From Pseudooceanicola pacificus (lineage in GTDB: Bacteria > Pseudomonadota > Alphaproteobacteria > Rhodobacterales > Rhodobacteraceae), in NCBI RefSeq assembly GCF_009789075.1, contig NZ_WNXQ01000002.1, forward strand, positions 496,001-560,000: DNA of 64,000 nucleotides, read 5' to 3'. Below are positions 17,632 through 27,028 of the stretch, one piece after another (positions within the stretch are counted from its first letter, which is position 1; each line of letters opens with the position of its first letter). The position numbers were made by a program, and so were the translations under genes. Under the pieces are notes generated by a model. The model was given only the letters and a program-made list of their open reading frames with translations, had not been told where the DNA came from and made no database searches.

Positions 17632-19674
17632 ATGGCACAGGATCCTCTCGTCATCTTTACCCCTTCGGGCAAGCGTGGGCGCGTCCCGGCCGGCACGCCG
17701 GTGTTGAGCGCCGCGCGCCAGCTGGGCGTCGACCTCGATTCGGTCTGCGGCGGCCGGGGCATCTGCTCGAAATGCCAGATCACGCCCTCTTACGGCGATT
17801 TCCCGAAACACGGCGTCACGGTGCGCGAGGATGCGCTGACGGAATGGAACGCGGTCGAGGCGCGGTACGACCGTGTCCGGGGCCTGAAGAAGGGGCGCCG
17901 GCTGGGCTGTCAGGCGACGATCCAGGCCGATGTGGTGATCGACGTGCCGCCCGAAAGCCAGGTCCACCGCCAGGTCGTGCGCAAGGAGGCCACGGTGCGC
18001 GACATCGTGATGGATGCCGCCACGCGCCTTTACTATGTCGAAGTGGCCGAGCCCGACATGCACGAGCCGTCGGGCGATTTCGAACGCCTGGCCGCGGCAC
18101 TGGAAGAACAGTGGAATATCAAGGACATACAGGCCGATCTTACGCTTCTGGCGAAACTGCAGAAGGCGCTGCGCAAGGGCGACTGGAAAGTCACCGTCGC
18201 CGTCTTTGCGGACCATCACGGCGGCCCCTCGCGGATCACCGAGATCTGGCCGGGCCTGCATGAAGGCGGGCTGTTCGGGCTGGCGATCGACCTTGGCTCC
18301 ACCACCATCGCGGCGCATCTGTGCGACCTGGACACCGGGGCGGTCATCGCCTCGGCCGGGGTGATGAACCCGCAGATCCGCTTTGGCGAAGACCTGATGT
18401 CGCGCGTCTCTTACGTGATGATGAACCCCGGCGGCGAGGTCGAGATGACCGCCGCCGTGCGCGAGGCGCTGAACACCCTGGCCACCGAGATCGCGGGCGA
18501 AGGCAAGATCGACCCGGCGCTGATCGTGGAAACCGTGATCGTCTGCAACCCGGTGATGCACCACCTTCTGCTGGGGCTGGATCCGGTGGAACTGGGTCAG
18601 GCGCCCTTTGCGCTGACCTCGTCCTCCTCGCTCACCCTGCCGTCGAGGGAACTTGAACTTCACGCCATAAACCCCCGGGCGCAAACCTATATCCTGCCCT
18701 GCATCGCGGGCCACGTGGGCGCCGACTGCGCCGCGGTCGCCCTGTCCGAAGAGCCGGAGAAATCCAAGGACCTGGTGCTGATCGTCGACGTCGGAACCAA
18801 TGCGGAACTGTTGCTGGGCAATACCGAACGGGTGCTCGCCTGTTCCTCGCCCACAGGCCCGGCCTTCGAGGGTGCGCAGATCTCCAGCGGCCAGCGCGCC
18901 GCCCCCGGCGCCATCGAGCGTATCCGCATCGACCCGGTGACCAAGGAACCCCGGTTCCGCGTCATCGGCTGCGATCTGTGGTCCGACGAAGACGGCTTTG
19001 ACGCCGCCACCGCCCAGACCGGCATCAGCGGCATCTGCGGTTCGGGCATCATCGAGGCGGTGGCCGAGATGCGCATGGCCGGCCTGCTCGACGCCTCGGG
19101 CCTGATCGGATCGGCCGCGCAGACCGGGACGGAGCGCTGCTTTGCCGAAGGGCGCACCCACTCCTACCTGATCCACGATGCCACCGCCGAGGGCGGCCCG
19201 CGCATCACCGTCACCGTGGGCGACATCCGCGCGATCCAGCTGGCCAAGGCCGCGCTCTATGCCGGGGCACGGCTGCTGATGGACGAGATGGGGGCCGAGA
19301 CGGTGGACCGCGTGGTCCTGGCCGGGGCCTTTGGCGCGCATATCTCGCCAAAGCACGCGATGGTGCTGGGCATGATCCCCGACGTGCCGCTGGACAAGGT
19401 CGTCACCGCCGGGAACGCCGCCGGGACCGGCGCGCGCATCGCGCTGTGCAACCGCGCCGCGCGGGCCCGGATCGAAACCCAGGTGCGCGAGATCACCAAG
19501 GTGGAAACCGCCATCGCGCCCCGGTTTCAAGAGCATTTCGTGGCCGCCAGCGCCATTCCCCACGCCAGCGATCCCTTCCCGAACCTCGCCACGGCGGTCA
19601 CCCTGCCGGGCGTGTCCTTCAACATGGGCGGCGATGGCGAGGGCGGCGGGCGCAGGCGCCGCAGAAGGGCTTGA
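17632..19674 (+). CDS. RACo-like ferredoxin/ASKHA ATPase, corrinoid-protein reductive activator (680 aa)
   Basis: This family couples ATP hydrolysis to electron transfer that rescues Co(II) corrinoid proteins back to Co(I). The N-terminal [2Fe-2S] ferredoxin domain has Cys39, Cys45, Cys48 (VCGGRGICSKC) and Cys93 (RLGCQA). The C-terminal DUF4445/ASKHA domain begins at GLAIDLGSTTIAAHLCDL and carries DVGTNAELLLG and VVLAGAFGAHISPKHA. The protein ends in a basic run of glycines and arginines. No corrinoid protein, methyltransferase or MtbA-like partner lies within the window, so the substrate is unknown. The start ATG 17632 is the first in-frame Met before the ferredoxin fold; the ORF is open further upstream across the end of chpT. 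Confidence 0.82.
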   Translation: MAQDPLVIFTPSGKRGRVPAGTPVLSAARQLGVDLDSVCGGRGICSKCQITPSYGDFPKHGVTVREDALTEWNAVEARYDRVRGLKKGRRLGCQATIQADVVIDVPPESQVHRQVVRKEATVRDIVMDAATRLYYVEVAEPDMHEPSGDFERLAAALEEQWNIKDIQADLTLLAKLQKALRKGDWKVTVAVFADHHGGPSRITEIWPGLHEGGLFGLAIDLGSTTIAAHLCDLDTGAVIASAGVMNPQIRFGEDLMSRVSYVMMNPGGEVEMTAAVREALNTLATEIAGEGKIDPALIVETVIVCNPVMHHLLLGLDPVELGQAPFALTSSSSLTLPSRELELHAINPRAQTYILPCIAGHVGADCAAVALSEEPEKSKDLVLIVDVGTNAELLLGNTERVLACSSPTGPAFEGAQISSGQRAAPGAIERIRIDPVTKEPRFRVIGCDLWSDEDGFDAATAQTGISGICGSGIIEAVAEMRMAGLLDASGLIGSAAQTGTERCFAEGRTHSYLIHDATAEGGPRITVTVGDIRAIQLAKAALYAGARLLMDEMGAETVDRVVLAGAFGAHISPKHAMVLGMIPDVPLDKVVTAGNAAGTGARIALCNRAARARIETQVREITKVETAIAPRFQEHFVAASAIPHASDPFPNLATAVTLPGVSFNMGGDGEGGGRRRRRRA

Positions 19675-19711
19675 CCGGATCGCGGGCTTGGCATACCTCT
19701 CGCGCGGCGTT

Positions 19712-19785
19712 GCGGGTGTAGCTCAATGGTAGAGCAGCAGCTTCCCAAGCTGACGACGAGGGTTCGATTCCCTTCACCCGCTCCA
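19712..19785 (+). tRNA. tRNA-Gly (anticodon CCC)
   Basis: The 74-nt cloverleaf reads as follows. The acceptor GCGGGTG pairs with CACCCGC, the D-stem is GCTC/GAGC with loop AATGGTA, and the anticodon loop is TTCCCAA giving CCC. The T-arm is GAGGG-TTCGATT-CCCTT, the discriminator is T and CCA is encoded. It reads the GGG glycine codon. It sits alone between the RACo-like gene and the convergent MFS gene, with no integrated element next to it. Confidence 0.95.
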
Positions 19786-19802
19786 GGCCACCCCTCCTGA
19801 CA

Positions 19803-21212
19803 TCAGATCGACCGGCGCGGCACACGGGCCGCGAATGTGGCCCCCAGGGCCGCGATCAGGGCCAGCGCGACAAATGCGTTGCGGAAGGCCGGTTTCGCCA
19901 CCTCGGGGTCGCCACCCGCGCCGTCCAGCAGGTTCTGCAGCGTCTCGGCCCCCAGCCCCGGGGTCAGCAGCATGATCACCGGCACGATGGCCGTGCCCGT
20001 CGCCGCGCCCAGCGAGCGCGAGAGCTGCGTGACCGAGGTGATGGCGCCAAAATCCTGCGGCTCTCCCTCGGCCAGCACGATGATCTGCACCGTCGGCATC
20101 ACCGTGCCCAGCCAGATCGTCGTGCAGGTGAACCAGATCGCCAGACCGGTGCGGCCCAGGTCGGGGGCCAGCAGACCAAAGAGCAGCAACAGCGCCGCCA
20201 GCATCGAAAAGCCGACCCCCGGGAACAGCGTCGTCCACCCGGTCATCGAGACCATGCGCCCGGTGATCGTGGCGCCGATGGCCGTCGCGCCCACCATCGG
20301 CACCATCGCGGTGCCGATCTCGGAGGCCGAGATGCCCAGCGTCACCCTCAGGTAGACCGGCAAGAGCGCATAGAGGCCCAGCATCAGCGCCCCCTGGCAC
20401 AGGGCCATCGCGTTGGACCGGCGGATCGAGGGGTTGGCAAAGACCTGGCGCGGCAGCAGCGGCGTGGGCACCCGGCGTTCCCACCAGACCAGCGCCGCGA
20501 CCGCCAGGGCCAGGATCGTGCTCACCACCGCGAGGCGGCCCACCGGCGGCGAGTCGCCGTGGCGCAGCGCGTCGATGGCCACCACCAGCGAGGTAAAGGC
20601 GATGGCGAGGAACACCGCGCCCAGCAGGTCGATCCCCTTCTTTTCGCTGGGGGCGTTGGTCAGCTTCAACCGCATCAGCAGCACCAGCGCCAATGCGACG
20701 AGAATCGGGTTGAGCAGGAAGATGCTGCGCCAGCCGAAGTGTTCCGTCAGGAACCCGCCGATCACCGGGCCCAGCGAATTCGCCGTCACAGCCACGGTGG
20801 CGATATAGGCCTGGTACTTGCCCCTCTCGCGCGGCCCGACCGCCTGCCCCATGAGCGCGCTCGACAGCGACATCAGCCCGCCCGCGCCCAGCCCCTGCAG
20901 CACCCGCGTCGCCGTGAGCATCGTCATCGAGCCGGCCATGAAGCAGCTGATGCTGCCGAGGGTCGAGATGAGCAGCCCCACCGCCATCAGGCGCTTGCGC
21001 CCGTACATGTCGCCAAGCCGGCCATAGATCGGCGCGGCCACGGCGGCGGCGACAAGATAGGCGGTGACGGGCCATGTGATCCGCGCGACCTCGCCCAGTT
21101 CCGAGGCGACGAAGGGCATCGCCGTGGTGATGACGGACTGATCCACCAGGGCGATGAAGATGGGCAATGCGATCGAGGGGAAAATGGCGAAGAAGGGCGA
21201 ACGGCCGCTCAT
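19803..21212 (-). CDS. MFS transporter, DHA2-like drug exporter (469 aa)
   Basis: This is an inner-membrane drug/H+ antiporter-like protein. It has about 14 hydrophobic helices, the first at FAIFPSIALPIFIALVDQSV with the D-x-S/T motif, the MFS motif A GRLGDMYGRKRL between helices 2 and 3, and the motif C-like LGPVIGGFLTEHFGWR in helix 5. The substrate is unknown. Two starts are possible: ATG 21212 (chosen; GAAAG purine stretch upstream) or GTG 21227. No TetR or MarR regulator is adjacent. It is convergent with the tRNA-Gly gene. Confidence 0.88.
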   Translation of the reverse strand: MSGRSPFFAIFPSIALPIFIALVDQSVITTAMPFVASELGEVARITWPVTAYLVAAAVAAPIYGRLGDMYGRKRLMAVGLLISTLGSISCFMAGSMTMLTATRVLQGLGAGGLMSLSSALMGQAVGPRERGKYQAYIATVAVTANSLGPVIGGFLTEHFGWRSIFLLNPILVALALVLLMRLKLTNAPSEKKGIDLLGAVFLAIAFTSLVVAIDALRHGDSPPVGRLAVVSTILALAVAALVWWERRVPTPLLPRQVFANPSIRRSNAMALCQGALMLGLYALLPVYLRVTLGISASEIGTAMVPMVGATAIGATITGRMVSMTGWTTLFPGVGFSMLAALLLLFGLLAPDLGRTGLAIWFTCTTIWLGTVMPTVQIIVLAEGEPQDFGAITSVTQLSRSLGAATGTAIVPVIMLLTPGLGAETLQNLLDGAGGDPEVAKPAFRNAFVALALIAALGATFAARVPRRSI

Positions 21213-21382
21213 GTCAGGGGCTTTCACGGATCAATGCGGTCGCGGCGCCCGTCGGGGCCCCGGTAGCCCAGCAGTGCCGCGCTGCCGCGGGATTGTCGAG
21301 CCACCCCCCCGAACCCGCCGGTATGTGGAAGGCGCCGCCGCCCGGCCCGTAGTGCCGGCGGCGGAGCGGCATTTCGCGGCCC

Positions 21383-21430
21383 GCTCTTGCCCCTGCTCTT
21401 GCTACTGCTCTTGCCCCCGCTCTTGCTACT
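21383..21430. repeat. 12-bp minisatellite, four copies
   Basis: Four exact 12-bp units, GCTCTTGCCCCT, GCTCTTGCTACT, GCTCTTGCCCCC and GCTCTTGCTACT, alternate between two variants. They lie in the divergent region between the MFS gene and the AbrB-type gene, just ahead of the latter's possible start codons. Copy number changes here could move promoter elements. Confidence 0.8.
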
Positions 21431-21511
21431 GTCGGCATGCGGGTGCATACCGTGCGCAGATTCCCTCACCGGGTGCGCCCGCGTGCCGCCCGCGATGCAA
21501 AGACACAGCGC

Positions 21512-22582
21512 GTGACAGACCTCAGAACGACGCTACCGACGCTGGCCCTTGTGGTGACGACCGGGGCCATCGGCGGATGGATCGCCAAGCAGATCGGGCT
21601 GCCCTTGCCGTGGATGCTGGGTTCGCTGCTGACCACCAGCTTCATCGCGGTCTTCATTCCGCGCGCCCTGCCCGAGACATACAAGACGCCCGACCTGTTC
21701 CGCGCCGCCTTCATCGCCCTGATCGGCGTGACCATCGGGGCCAAGGTCACCTGGGAGGTGCTGGTCGAGCTGACCAACGCGGTCTACAGCTTCATCGCGT
21801 TGACCCTTTTCGTGCCTCTGGCGCAATGGACCAACTACCTGATCTTTCGCAAGGTTGGCGGCTATGACCGCACCACGGCGTTTTTCTGCGGCACGCCCGG
21901 CGGGCTGATGGAGGCGATGCTGCTGGGTGAACAGCAGGGCGCCGATGTGCGGCTGGTCACCATGCAGCAGTTCCTGCGCATCATCTGCGTGGTGACGATG
22001 CTGCCGATCGGCCTGTCGATCTGGTACGGCCACCCGGTTGGCAGCGCGGGCGGCATGACGCTGTCGCGCGCCGAGGCTGGGCTGGAGCATCTGCCCGAGG
22101 TGATCTTCCTGGCCGCCGCGGGGCTTGTCTTCAGCCATTGGATGAAACTGCCCGCCGGGCAGCTGGTCGGCCCGCTGCTGGTGGGGGCCGTGGTCACCAT
22201 CGCCGGGCTGGCGGTGATCGAGGTGCCGGGCTGGATGATCAGCGCCGCGCAGGTTGTCATCGGTTCGACCCTGGGCGCGCGGTTCATCGGCATCAACGCG
22301 GCGCTGATCATGCGGGGTGTGGGGCTGTCCGCGCTCTCGGTCGCCTCGATGCTGATCATCGGCGGCCTTTTCGCGGCCATCGTGCATCCGCTGGCCGGAG
22401 AGCCGTTTGACGTGCTGCTCATCAGCTTCTCGCCCGGCGGGGTGACGGAAATGGCGCTGATCGCCCTGTCGCTGCAGGCCAACCCGGCCTTCGTGACCAC
22501 GCACCACATCTACCGGATCCTGCTGACCGTGGCGGTGATGACCTGGTCGATGAAGAAGGTCCTGATGCGCGACCCCGACTGA
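21512..22582 (+). CDS. AbrB-family membrane protein (putative transporter, 356 aa)
   Basis: This polytopic membrane protein has the duplicated AbrB layout. It belongs to the family historically mislabelled ammonia monooxygenase and now thought to be a transporter. Typical blocks are LPLPWMLGSLL in the first half, FFCGTPGGLMEAMLLGE, LPAGQLVGPLLVGA as the start of the second half, and ISFSPGGVTEMALIALSL. The paired F-x-x-G/S-P-G-G motifs in both halves are the family signature. GTG 21512 is chosen because it starts just before the first helix; an in-frame ATG at 21437 would add an Arg-rich 25-residue tail. The substrate is unknown. Confidence 0.82.
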   Translation: MTDLRTTLPTLALVVTTGAIGGWIAKQIGLPLPWMLGSLLTTSFIAVFIPRALPETYKTPDLFRAAFIALIGVTIGAKVTWEVLVELTNAVYSFIALTLFVPLAQWTNYLIFRKVGGYDRTTAFFCGTPGGLMEAMLLGEQQGADVRLVTMQQFLRIICVVTMLPIGLSIWYGHPVGSAGGMTLSRAEAGLEHLPEVIFLAAAGLVFSHWMKLPAGQLVGPLLVGAVVTIAGLAVIEVPGWMISAAQVVIGSTLGARFIGINAALIMRGVGLSALSVASMLIIGGLFAAIVHPLAGEPFDVLLISFSPGGVTEMALIALSLQANPAFVTTHHIYRILLTVAVMTWSMKKVLMRDPD

Positions 22583-22596
22583 CGGAGCGACGGGCG

Positions 22597-24423
22597 TCAG
22601 CCCGCGGCCTCGGCCTTTTCCTCCAGCTCCAGCCATTCCTCCTCGGCGGCGGCAAGCGCCTGCTGGCGCTCGGCCAGGGCCTCGGTCGCCTTGGCGAATT
22701 TCACCGGTTCGCGGGAATAGAGGTCGGGCGCGGCCAGGTAGTCCTCCAGCTTGGCGATCTCGGCCCCCAGCCGGTCGATCAGCGACGGCAGTTCCTTCAG
22801 GCGATGCTGCTCGGTAAAGGACAGGCCGGATTTCCTGGCCTTGGGCGCGGGTTTCGCCGCGGGTTGGGGCGCGGCGGCCGGTTTGGGCGCGGCGGCGGCA
22901 AGGGGGGCTGCGGACTCGCCCCGCTGGGCGCGGTAGTCGGTCCAGCCGCCGGCATAGACCGTGGCGCGGCCGTCGCCCTCCATCGCCACGGTGGTCGCGG
23001 CGACCCGGTCAAGGAAATCGCGGTCGTGGCTGACCAGCAGCACGGTGCCGTCGTAATCGTCCAGCAACTCCTGCAGCAGGTCCAGCGTCTCGACATCCAG
23101 GTCGTTGGTCGGTTCGTCCAGCACCAGCAGGTTGCTTTCCCGCGCCATCAGCTTGGCCAGCAGCAGCCGCGCCTTTTCCCCGCCCGACAGCGAACGGACC
23201 GGCGCGCGGGCCTGCGCTTCGTCGAACAGGAAATCCTTGAGATAGCCGACCACGTGGCGCGGCTCTCCGCGCACCATGACCTGATCGGCCTGGCCCGAGA
23301 CGCGCATCTCCTTGTCGCCGGTCAGGTTCTCCCACAGCGACAGGTCCGGGCTGAGGCCCGCGCGCGACTGGTCAAAGATCGCGGGCAGCAGGTTCGCGCC
23401 CATGCGGATCGCGCCGCCGTCGGGCTGGACCTCGCCCATCAGCATCTTGATCAGCGTCGTCTTGCCCACGCCGTTCGGCCCGACAAAGGCCACCCGGTCG
23501 CCCCGGTTCACCTTGATCGAGAAGTCCGAAACGATGGTCTTGCCGCCGTAGGTCTTGGAAATCCCCTCGGCCTCGACAACCTTGCGGCCCGATTTCGGCC
23601 CGCTGTCCAGCGCCATCGCGGCGGTGCCCTGGCGGCGGATCTGGCCGGCGCGTTCCTCGCGCAGGGCCTGCAGGTTGCGCACCCGGCCCATGTTGCGCTT
23701 GCGCCGGGCGCTGATCCCCTCAACGGCCCAGCGGGCCTCGGCCTTGATCTTGCGGTTCAGCTTGTGGCGGGCGGCATCCTCGTCGTCCCAGACCTTGTCG
23801 CGCCAGGTCTCGAAATTCTCGAACCCCAGTTCCTGCCGCCGCACCTGCCCCCGGTCGATCCAGAGTGTCGCACGGGTCAGCGCCCGCAGAAAGGCGCGGT
23901 CGTGGCTGATCAGGATGAAGGCCGCGCGGGTCTGCTTCAGCTCTTCCTCCAGCCAGCCGATGGCCTCGATGTCCAGATGGTTGGTCGGTTCGTCCAGCAG
24001 CATCAGCTCGGGCGCCTCGGCCATCAGCTTGGCCAGGGCGGCGCGACGGCGCTCGCCGCCCGATGCGGTCTCGACCGGGCGGGCCGGGTCGAACTTCAGC
24101 CCCTCGCCCGCCATCTCGACCTTGTAGGCCTCGGAGGGATCCAGCTCGGATGTCGCGAAATCGCCCAGCGTGGCAAAGCCGGACATGTCCGGGTCCTGCT
24201 GCATGTAGCCGACCGAGGTGCCGGGCGTCACGATGCGGTCGCCCCTGTCGGCCTCGACCAGCCCGGCCATGACCTTCATCAGCGTCGACTTGCCCGACCC
24301 GTTTCGCCCCACCAGGGCCACCCGGTCGCCGGGCTGGACCACCAGCGACAGGTCGTCAAAGACGGGATCCCCCCCGAAGGTGAGAGAGATCGTGTTGAGC
24401 TGGAGAAGGGGTGCGCGTGCCAT
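22597..24423 (-). CDS. uup: ABC-F family ATPase, Uup-like (608 aa)
   Basis: This is a soluble protein with two ABC ATPase domains and no membrane segments; ABC-F proteins act on ribosomes, and Uup is also linked to DNA metabolism. Walker A motifs are GRNGSGKST (about residue 41) and GPNGVGKTT (about 318). Signatures are ASGGERRRAALAKLM and LSGGEKARLLLAKLM, with the Walker B regions LLDEPTNHLD and VLDEPTNDLD. After the second domain come an Ala/Pro-rich linker and a C-terminal coiled coil (LIDRLGAEIAKLEDYL onward), which is the Uup hallmark. The start MARAPLLQL at 24423 is at the usual position. Confidence 0.9.
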   Translation of the reverse strand: MARAPLLQLNTISLTFGGDPVFDDLSLVVQPGDRVALVGRNGSGKSTLMKVMAGLVEADRGDRIVTPGTSVGYMQQDPDMSGFATLGDFATSELDPSEAYKVEMAGEGLKFDPARPVETASGGERRRAALAKLMAEAPELMLLDEPTNHLDIEAIGWLEEELKQTRAAFILISHDRAFLRALTRATLWIDRGQVRRQELGFENFETWRDKVWDDEDAARHKLNRKIKAEARWAVEGISARRKRNMGRVRNLQALREERAGQIRRQGTAAMALDSGPKSGRKVVEAEGISKTYGGKTIVSDFSIKVNRGDRVAFVGPNGVGKTTLIKMLMGEVQPDGGAIRMGANLLPAIFDQSRAGLSPDLSLWENLTGDKEMRVSGQADQVMVRGEPRHVVGYLKDFLFDEAQARAPVRSLSGGEKARLLLAKLMARESNLLVLDEPTNDLDVETLDLLQELLDDYDGTVLLVSHDRDFLDRVAATTVAMEGDGRATVYAGGWTDYRAQRGESAAPLAAAAPKPAAAPQPAAKPAPKARKSGLSFTEQHRLKELPSLIDRLGAEIAKLEDYLAAPDLYSREPVKFAKATEALAERQQALAAAEEEWLELEEKAEAAG

Positions 24424-24465
24424 GGCGCAGCGCTATCCGTGCCCAGAGGTGCCGTCAAGCGGGGT

Positions 24466-25578
24466 TCACGGCACCATGCGATAGAGCGCGCCATTGCCCT
24501 CCGACAGGAACCAGATCGCACCGTCCGGCCCCTCGCGCACATCGCGCACGCGCGCCGTCTCGGGGGCTTCGATCCGCTCGACCTCGGCCAGGGGGGATCC
24601 GGCCAGCCGGGCGATGTAGTCGAACTTGAGCGAGCCGATGAAGGCATTGCCCTTCCAGGCGGGGTGGCCCGTGCCGGAATGGAAGGTCATGCCCGAGGGC
24701 GCGATGGACGGGTCCCAGTAAAAGACCGGCTGTGCCATCCCCGCCTTCGCCTGCCCCTCGCCGATCTTGGCGCCGGAATAATGCCGGCCATAGGCGATCA
24801 CCGGCCAGCCGTAATTGGCGCCCTTGTCGATGCGGTTCACCTCGTCCCCGCCCTTGGCGCCATGTTCGTTGACCCAGAGCTGCCCCGCAGCATCCACCGC
24901 CATGCCCTGCGGGTTGCGATGCCCCCAGGACCAGATCTCGGGCCGCGCGCCGCCGGTGCCGACAAAGGGGTTGTCGCCGGGCACGCTGCCATCCCGGTTC
25001 AGCCGCAGGACAGAGCCGTTGTGGCGCGCGAGATCCTGCGCGGCGGGCCGGTCGCCGCGGTCGCCGACGCTCATGTAGATCTTGCCATCCGCCCCCTCGG
25101 CCAGGCGCGAGCCGAAGTGCTGGCCCCGGGAGGACCCGGCCGATATCTCAAAGATGACCCGCGTGTCCTGCAAGGCGCGGCCGTCCTCGGACAGGCGGCC
25201 CACGGCCAGCGCGGTGCCCGCCCCGCCGTCCATCCGCCGGGCATGGGACAGATAGACCTGACGGGTCTGCGCGAAATCGCGCGGGATCAGGATGTCGAGC
25301 AATCCGCCCTGCCCGGTCACCGCGACCTCTGGCACACCGCCAACCTGCTGCGCGCCCTCGGGCCCGATATGCCAGAGACGGCCGCCCTTCTCGGTCACCA
25401 GCACCGCGCCACCGGGCAGGAAGCCGATGGACCACGGGCCGTTCAGCCCCGTCGCCACGGTTTCGAATCTCACCGGGCCGGTTGCGGTCTCAAGCGCCAG
25501 GGCCTGCTGGCCCGCGCCAATGGACAGGAGCAGCCCGGCACAGGCGGCAAGGAGGTGGCGGCGTCTGAATGCGTTCAT
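24466..25578 (-). CDS. secreted PQQ-dependent sugar dehydrogenase-like protein (GSDH family, 370 aa)
   Basis: This is a periplasmic six-bladed propeller of the soluble glucose/sorbosone dehydrogenase family, whose members bind PQQ and Ca2+ and oxidise aldoses. A signal peptide with an Arg-rich start (MNAFRRRHLLAACAGLLLSIG) and an ALA-LE-type cleavage site is visible. Family blocks are GLNGPWSIGFLPGGAVLVTE, the QGGLLDI segment, the histidine block SWGHRNPQGMAVDAAGQLWV, NEHGAKGGDEVN and NYGWPVIAYGRHY. Many homologues are uncharacterised, so the actual substrate is unknown. It stands 42 bp upstream of the ABC-F gene and is divergent from the Liv-type operon. Confidence 0.87.
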   Translation of the reverse strand: MNAFRRRHLLAACAGLLLSIGAGQQALALETATGPVRFETVATGLNGPWSIGFLPGGAVLVTEKGGRLWHIGPEGAQQVGGVPEVAVTGQGGLLDILIPRDFAQTRQVYLSHARRMDGGAGTALAVGRLSEDGRALQDTRVIFEISAGSSRGQHFGSRLAEGADGKIYMSVGDRGDRPAAQDLARHNGSVLRLNRDGSVPGDNPFVGTGGARPEIWSWGHRNPQGMAVDAAGQLWVNEHGAKGGDEVNRIDKGANYGWPVIAYGRHYSGAKIGEGQAKAGMAQPVFYWDPSIAPSGMTFHSGTGHPAWKGNAFIGSLKFDYIARLAGSPLAEVERIEAPETARVRDVREGPDGAIWFLSEGNGALYRMVP

Positions 25579-25747
25579 GAAGGTCTCCCGGTCAAACTCT
25601 TCCCAATCCTAGCGCGTTCCCTGCCCCGGTCAGCCTGCGGGCAGATAGAGTTTCCGTGAGGGGAACCCCCTTCGCGCCGCTTTTCTTTTTTCTCGGCGCC
25701 GCTTAGGCTTTTCCAGGGAAAGCTGTTCCACACAGGGAGTAAGACAG

Positions 25748-26941
25748 ATGAAAAAGCTGCTGATGGCCTCGGCCGCGACGGCTCTGATGGCGGGAAGCGC
25801 GATGAGCGCCAGCCATAGCGATGAAATCAAGCTGGGCGTGATCCTCGGCTTCACCGGCCCGATCGAAAGCCTCACGCCCTCGATGGCCGCCGGGGCCGAG
25901 ATGGCGATGGCCGAGGTCACCGAAAGCGGCAAGCTGATGGGCGGGGCCACGGTCACCCCCGTGCGCGCCGACAGCACCTGCGTCGACGCCGCCGCCGCCA
26001 CGGCTGCCGCCGAACGCCTGATCACCTCGGACGGGATCAAGGGCATCGTGGGCGCCGACTGTTCCGGCGTCACCGGGGCGATCCTGTCCAACGTCGCCGT
26101 GCCGAACGGCATCGTGATGATCTCGCCCTCCGCCACCTCTCCCGCGCTGTCGGAGGCCGAGGACAATGGCCTGTTCTTCCGCACCGCGCCCTCCGACGCG
26201 CGCCAGGGCGTCGTGATGACCGAGATCCTGATGGAACAGGGCATCGACGAGGTCGCCGTGACCTATACCAACAACGATTACGGCAAGGGTCTGGCCGACA
26301 GCTTCCAGCAGGCGTTCGAGGCCGCGGGCGGCACCGTGACGCTGAGCGCGGCGCATGAAGACGGCAAGGCCGATTATTCGGCAGAAGTCGGCGCGCTGGC
26401 CGCTGCCGGCGGCAAGCGGCTGGTCGTGGCCGGCTATGTCGACCAGGGCGGGTCGGGCATCGTGCGCGCGGCGCTGGATTCGGGCGCCTTCGACACCTTC
26501 CACTTCCCCGACGGGATGATCGGCACCCAGCTGGAAGAGAACTTCGGCTCGGAAATCGACGGCTCGACCGGCCAGCACCCGGGCACCGACAGCGAAGGCG
26601 CGAATATCTTTGCCGAGCTGGTGGGCGACAAGTTCGACAGCACCTCGCCCTTCACGCCGGAAAGCTATGACGCGGCGGCGCTGATCATGCTGGCGATGCA
26701 GGCGGCAGGCTCGTCCGATCCGGCGGCCTACAAGGAAAAGGTGATGGACGTCGCCAACGCCCCGGGCGAGAAGATCTATCCCGGCGAACTGGGCAAGGCG
26801 CTGGACCTGATCGCCGCGGGCACGGATATCGACTATGTCGGCGCCACCGCCGTGGAACTGATCGGACCGGGTGAAAGCGCGGGCAACTACCGCGAGATCG
26901 TCTTCAAGGACGGCAAGATCACCACGGTCAAGTATCGCTGA
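25748..26941 (+). CDS. HAAT ABC transporter substrate-binding protein (LivK-like, 397 aa)
   Basis: This is the periplasmic receptor for a hydrophobic amino acid/amide-type importer. The signal peptide MKKLLMASAATALMAGSAMS is followed by the mature start ASHSDEIKLGVILGFTGPIES, typical of the Peripla_BP_6 family. The ligand core includes ADCSGVTGAILSNVA and ISPSATSPALSEAED. The gene has a good AGGGAG ribosome site 11 nt upstream and starts the operon that continues with two ATPases and two permeases. The substrate may be a branched-chain amino acid, amide or urea; sequence alone does not decide. Confidence 0.9.
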   Translation: MKKLLMASAATALMAGSAMSASHSDEIKLGVILGFTGPIESLTPSMAAGAEMAMAEVTESGKLMGGATVTPVRADSTCVDAAAATAAAERLITSDGIKGIVGADCSGVTGAILSNVAVPNGIVMISPSATSPALSEAEDNGLFFRTAPSDARQGVVMTEILMEQGIDEVAVTYTNNDYGKGLADSFQQAFEAAGGTVTLSAAHEDGKADYSAEVGALAAAGGKRLVVAGYVDQGGSGIVRAALDSGAFDTFHFPDGMIGTQLEENFGSEIDGSTGQHPGTDSEGANIFAELVGDKFDSTSPFTPESYDAAALIMLAMQAAGSSDPAAYKEKVMDVANAPGEKIYPGELGKALDLIAAGTDIDYVGATAVELIGPGESAGNYREIVFKDGKITTVKYR

Positions 26942-27028
26942 TCGGATGAAACCGGGCGGTCCGGCAACGGGCCGCCCCTTTCGGGCCGGACGCGGGATCA
27001 ACACGCGCGACGCCCTGCGGGGACATGC

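Noticed and set aside
19712..19785. tRNA-Gly as an attachment site for an integrated element
   Set aside because: No integrase, no direct repeat of the tRNA 3' end nearby, and both flanks look like ordinary chromosomal genes.
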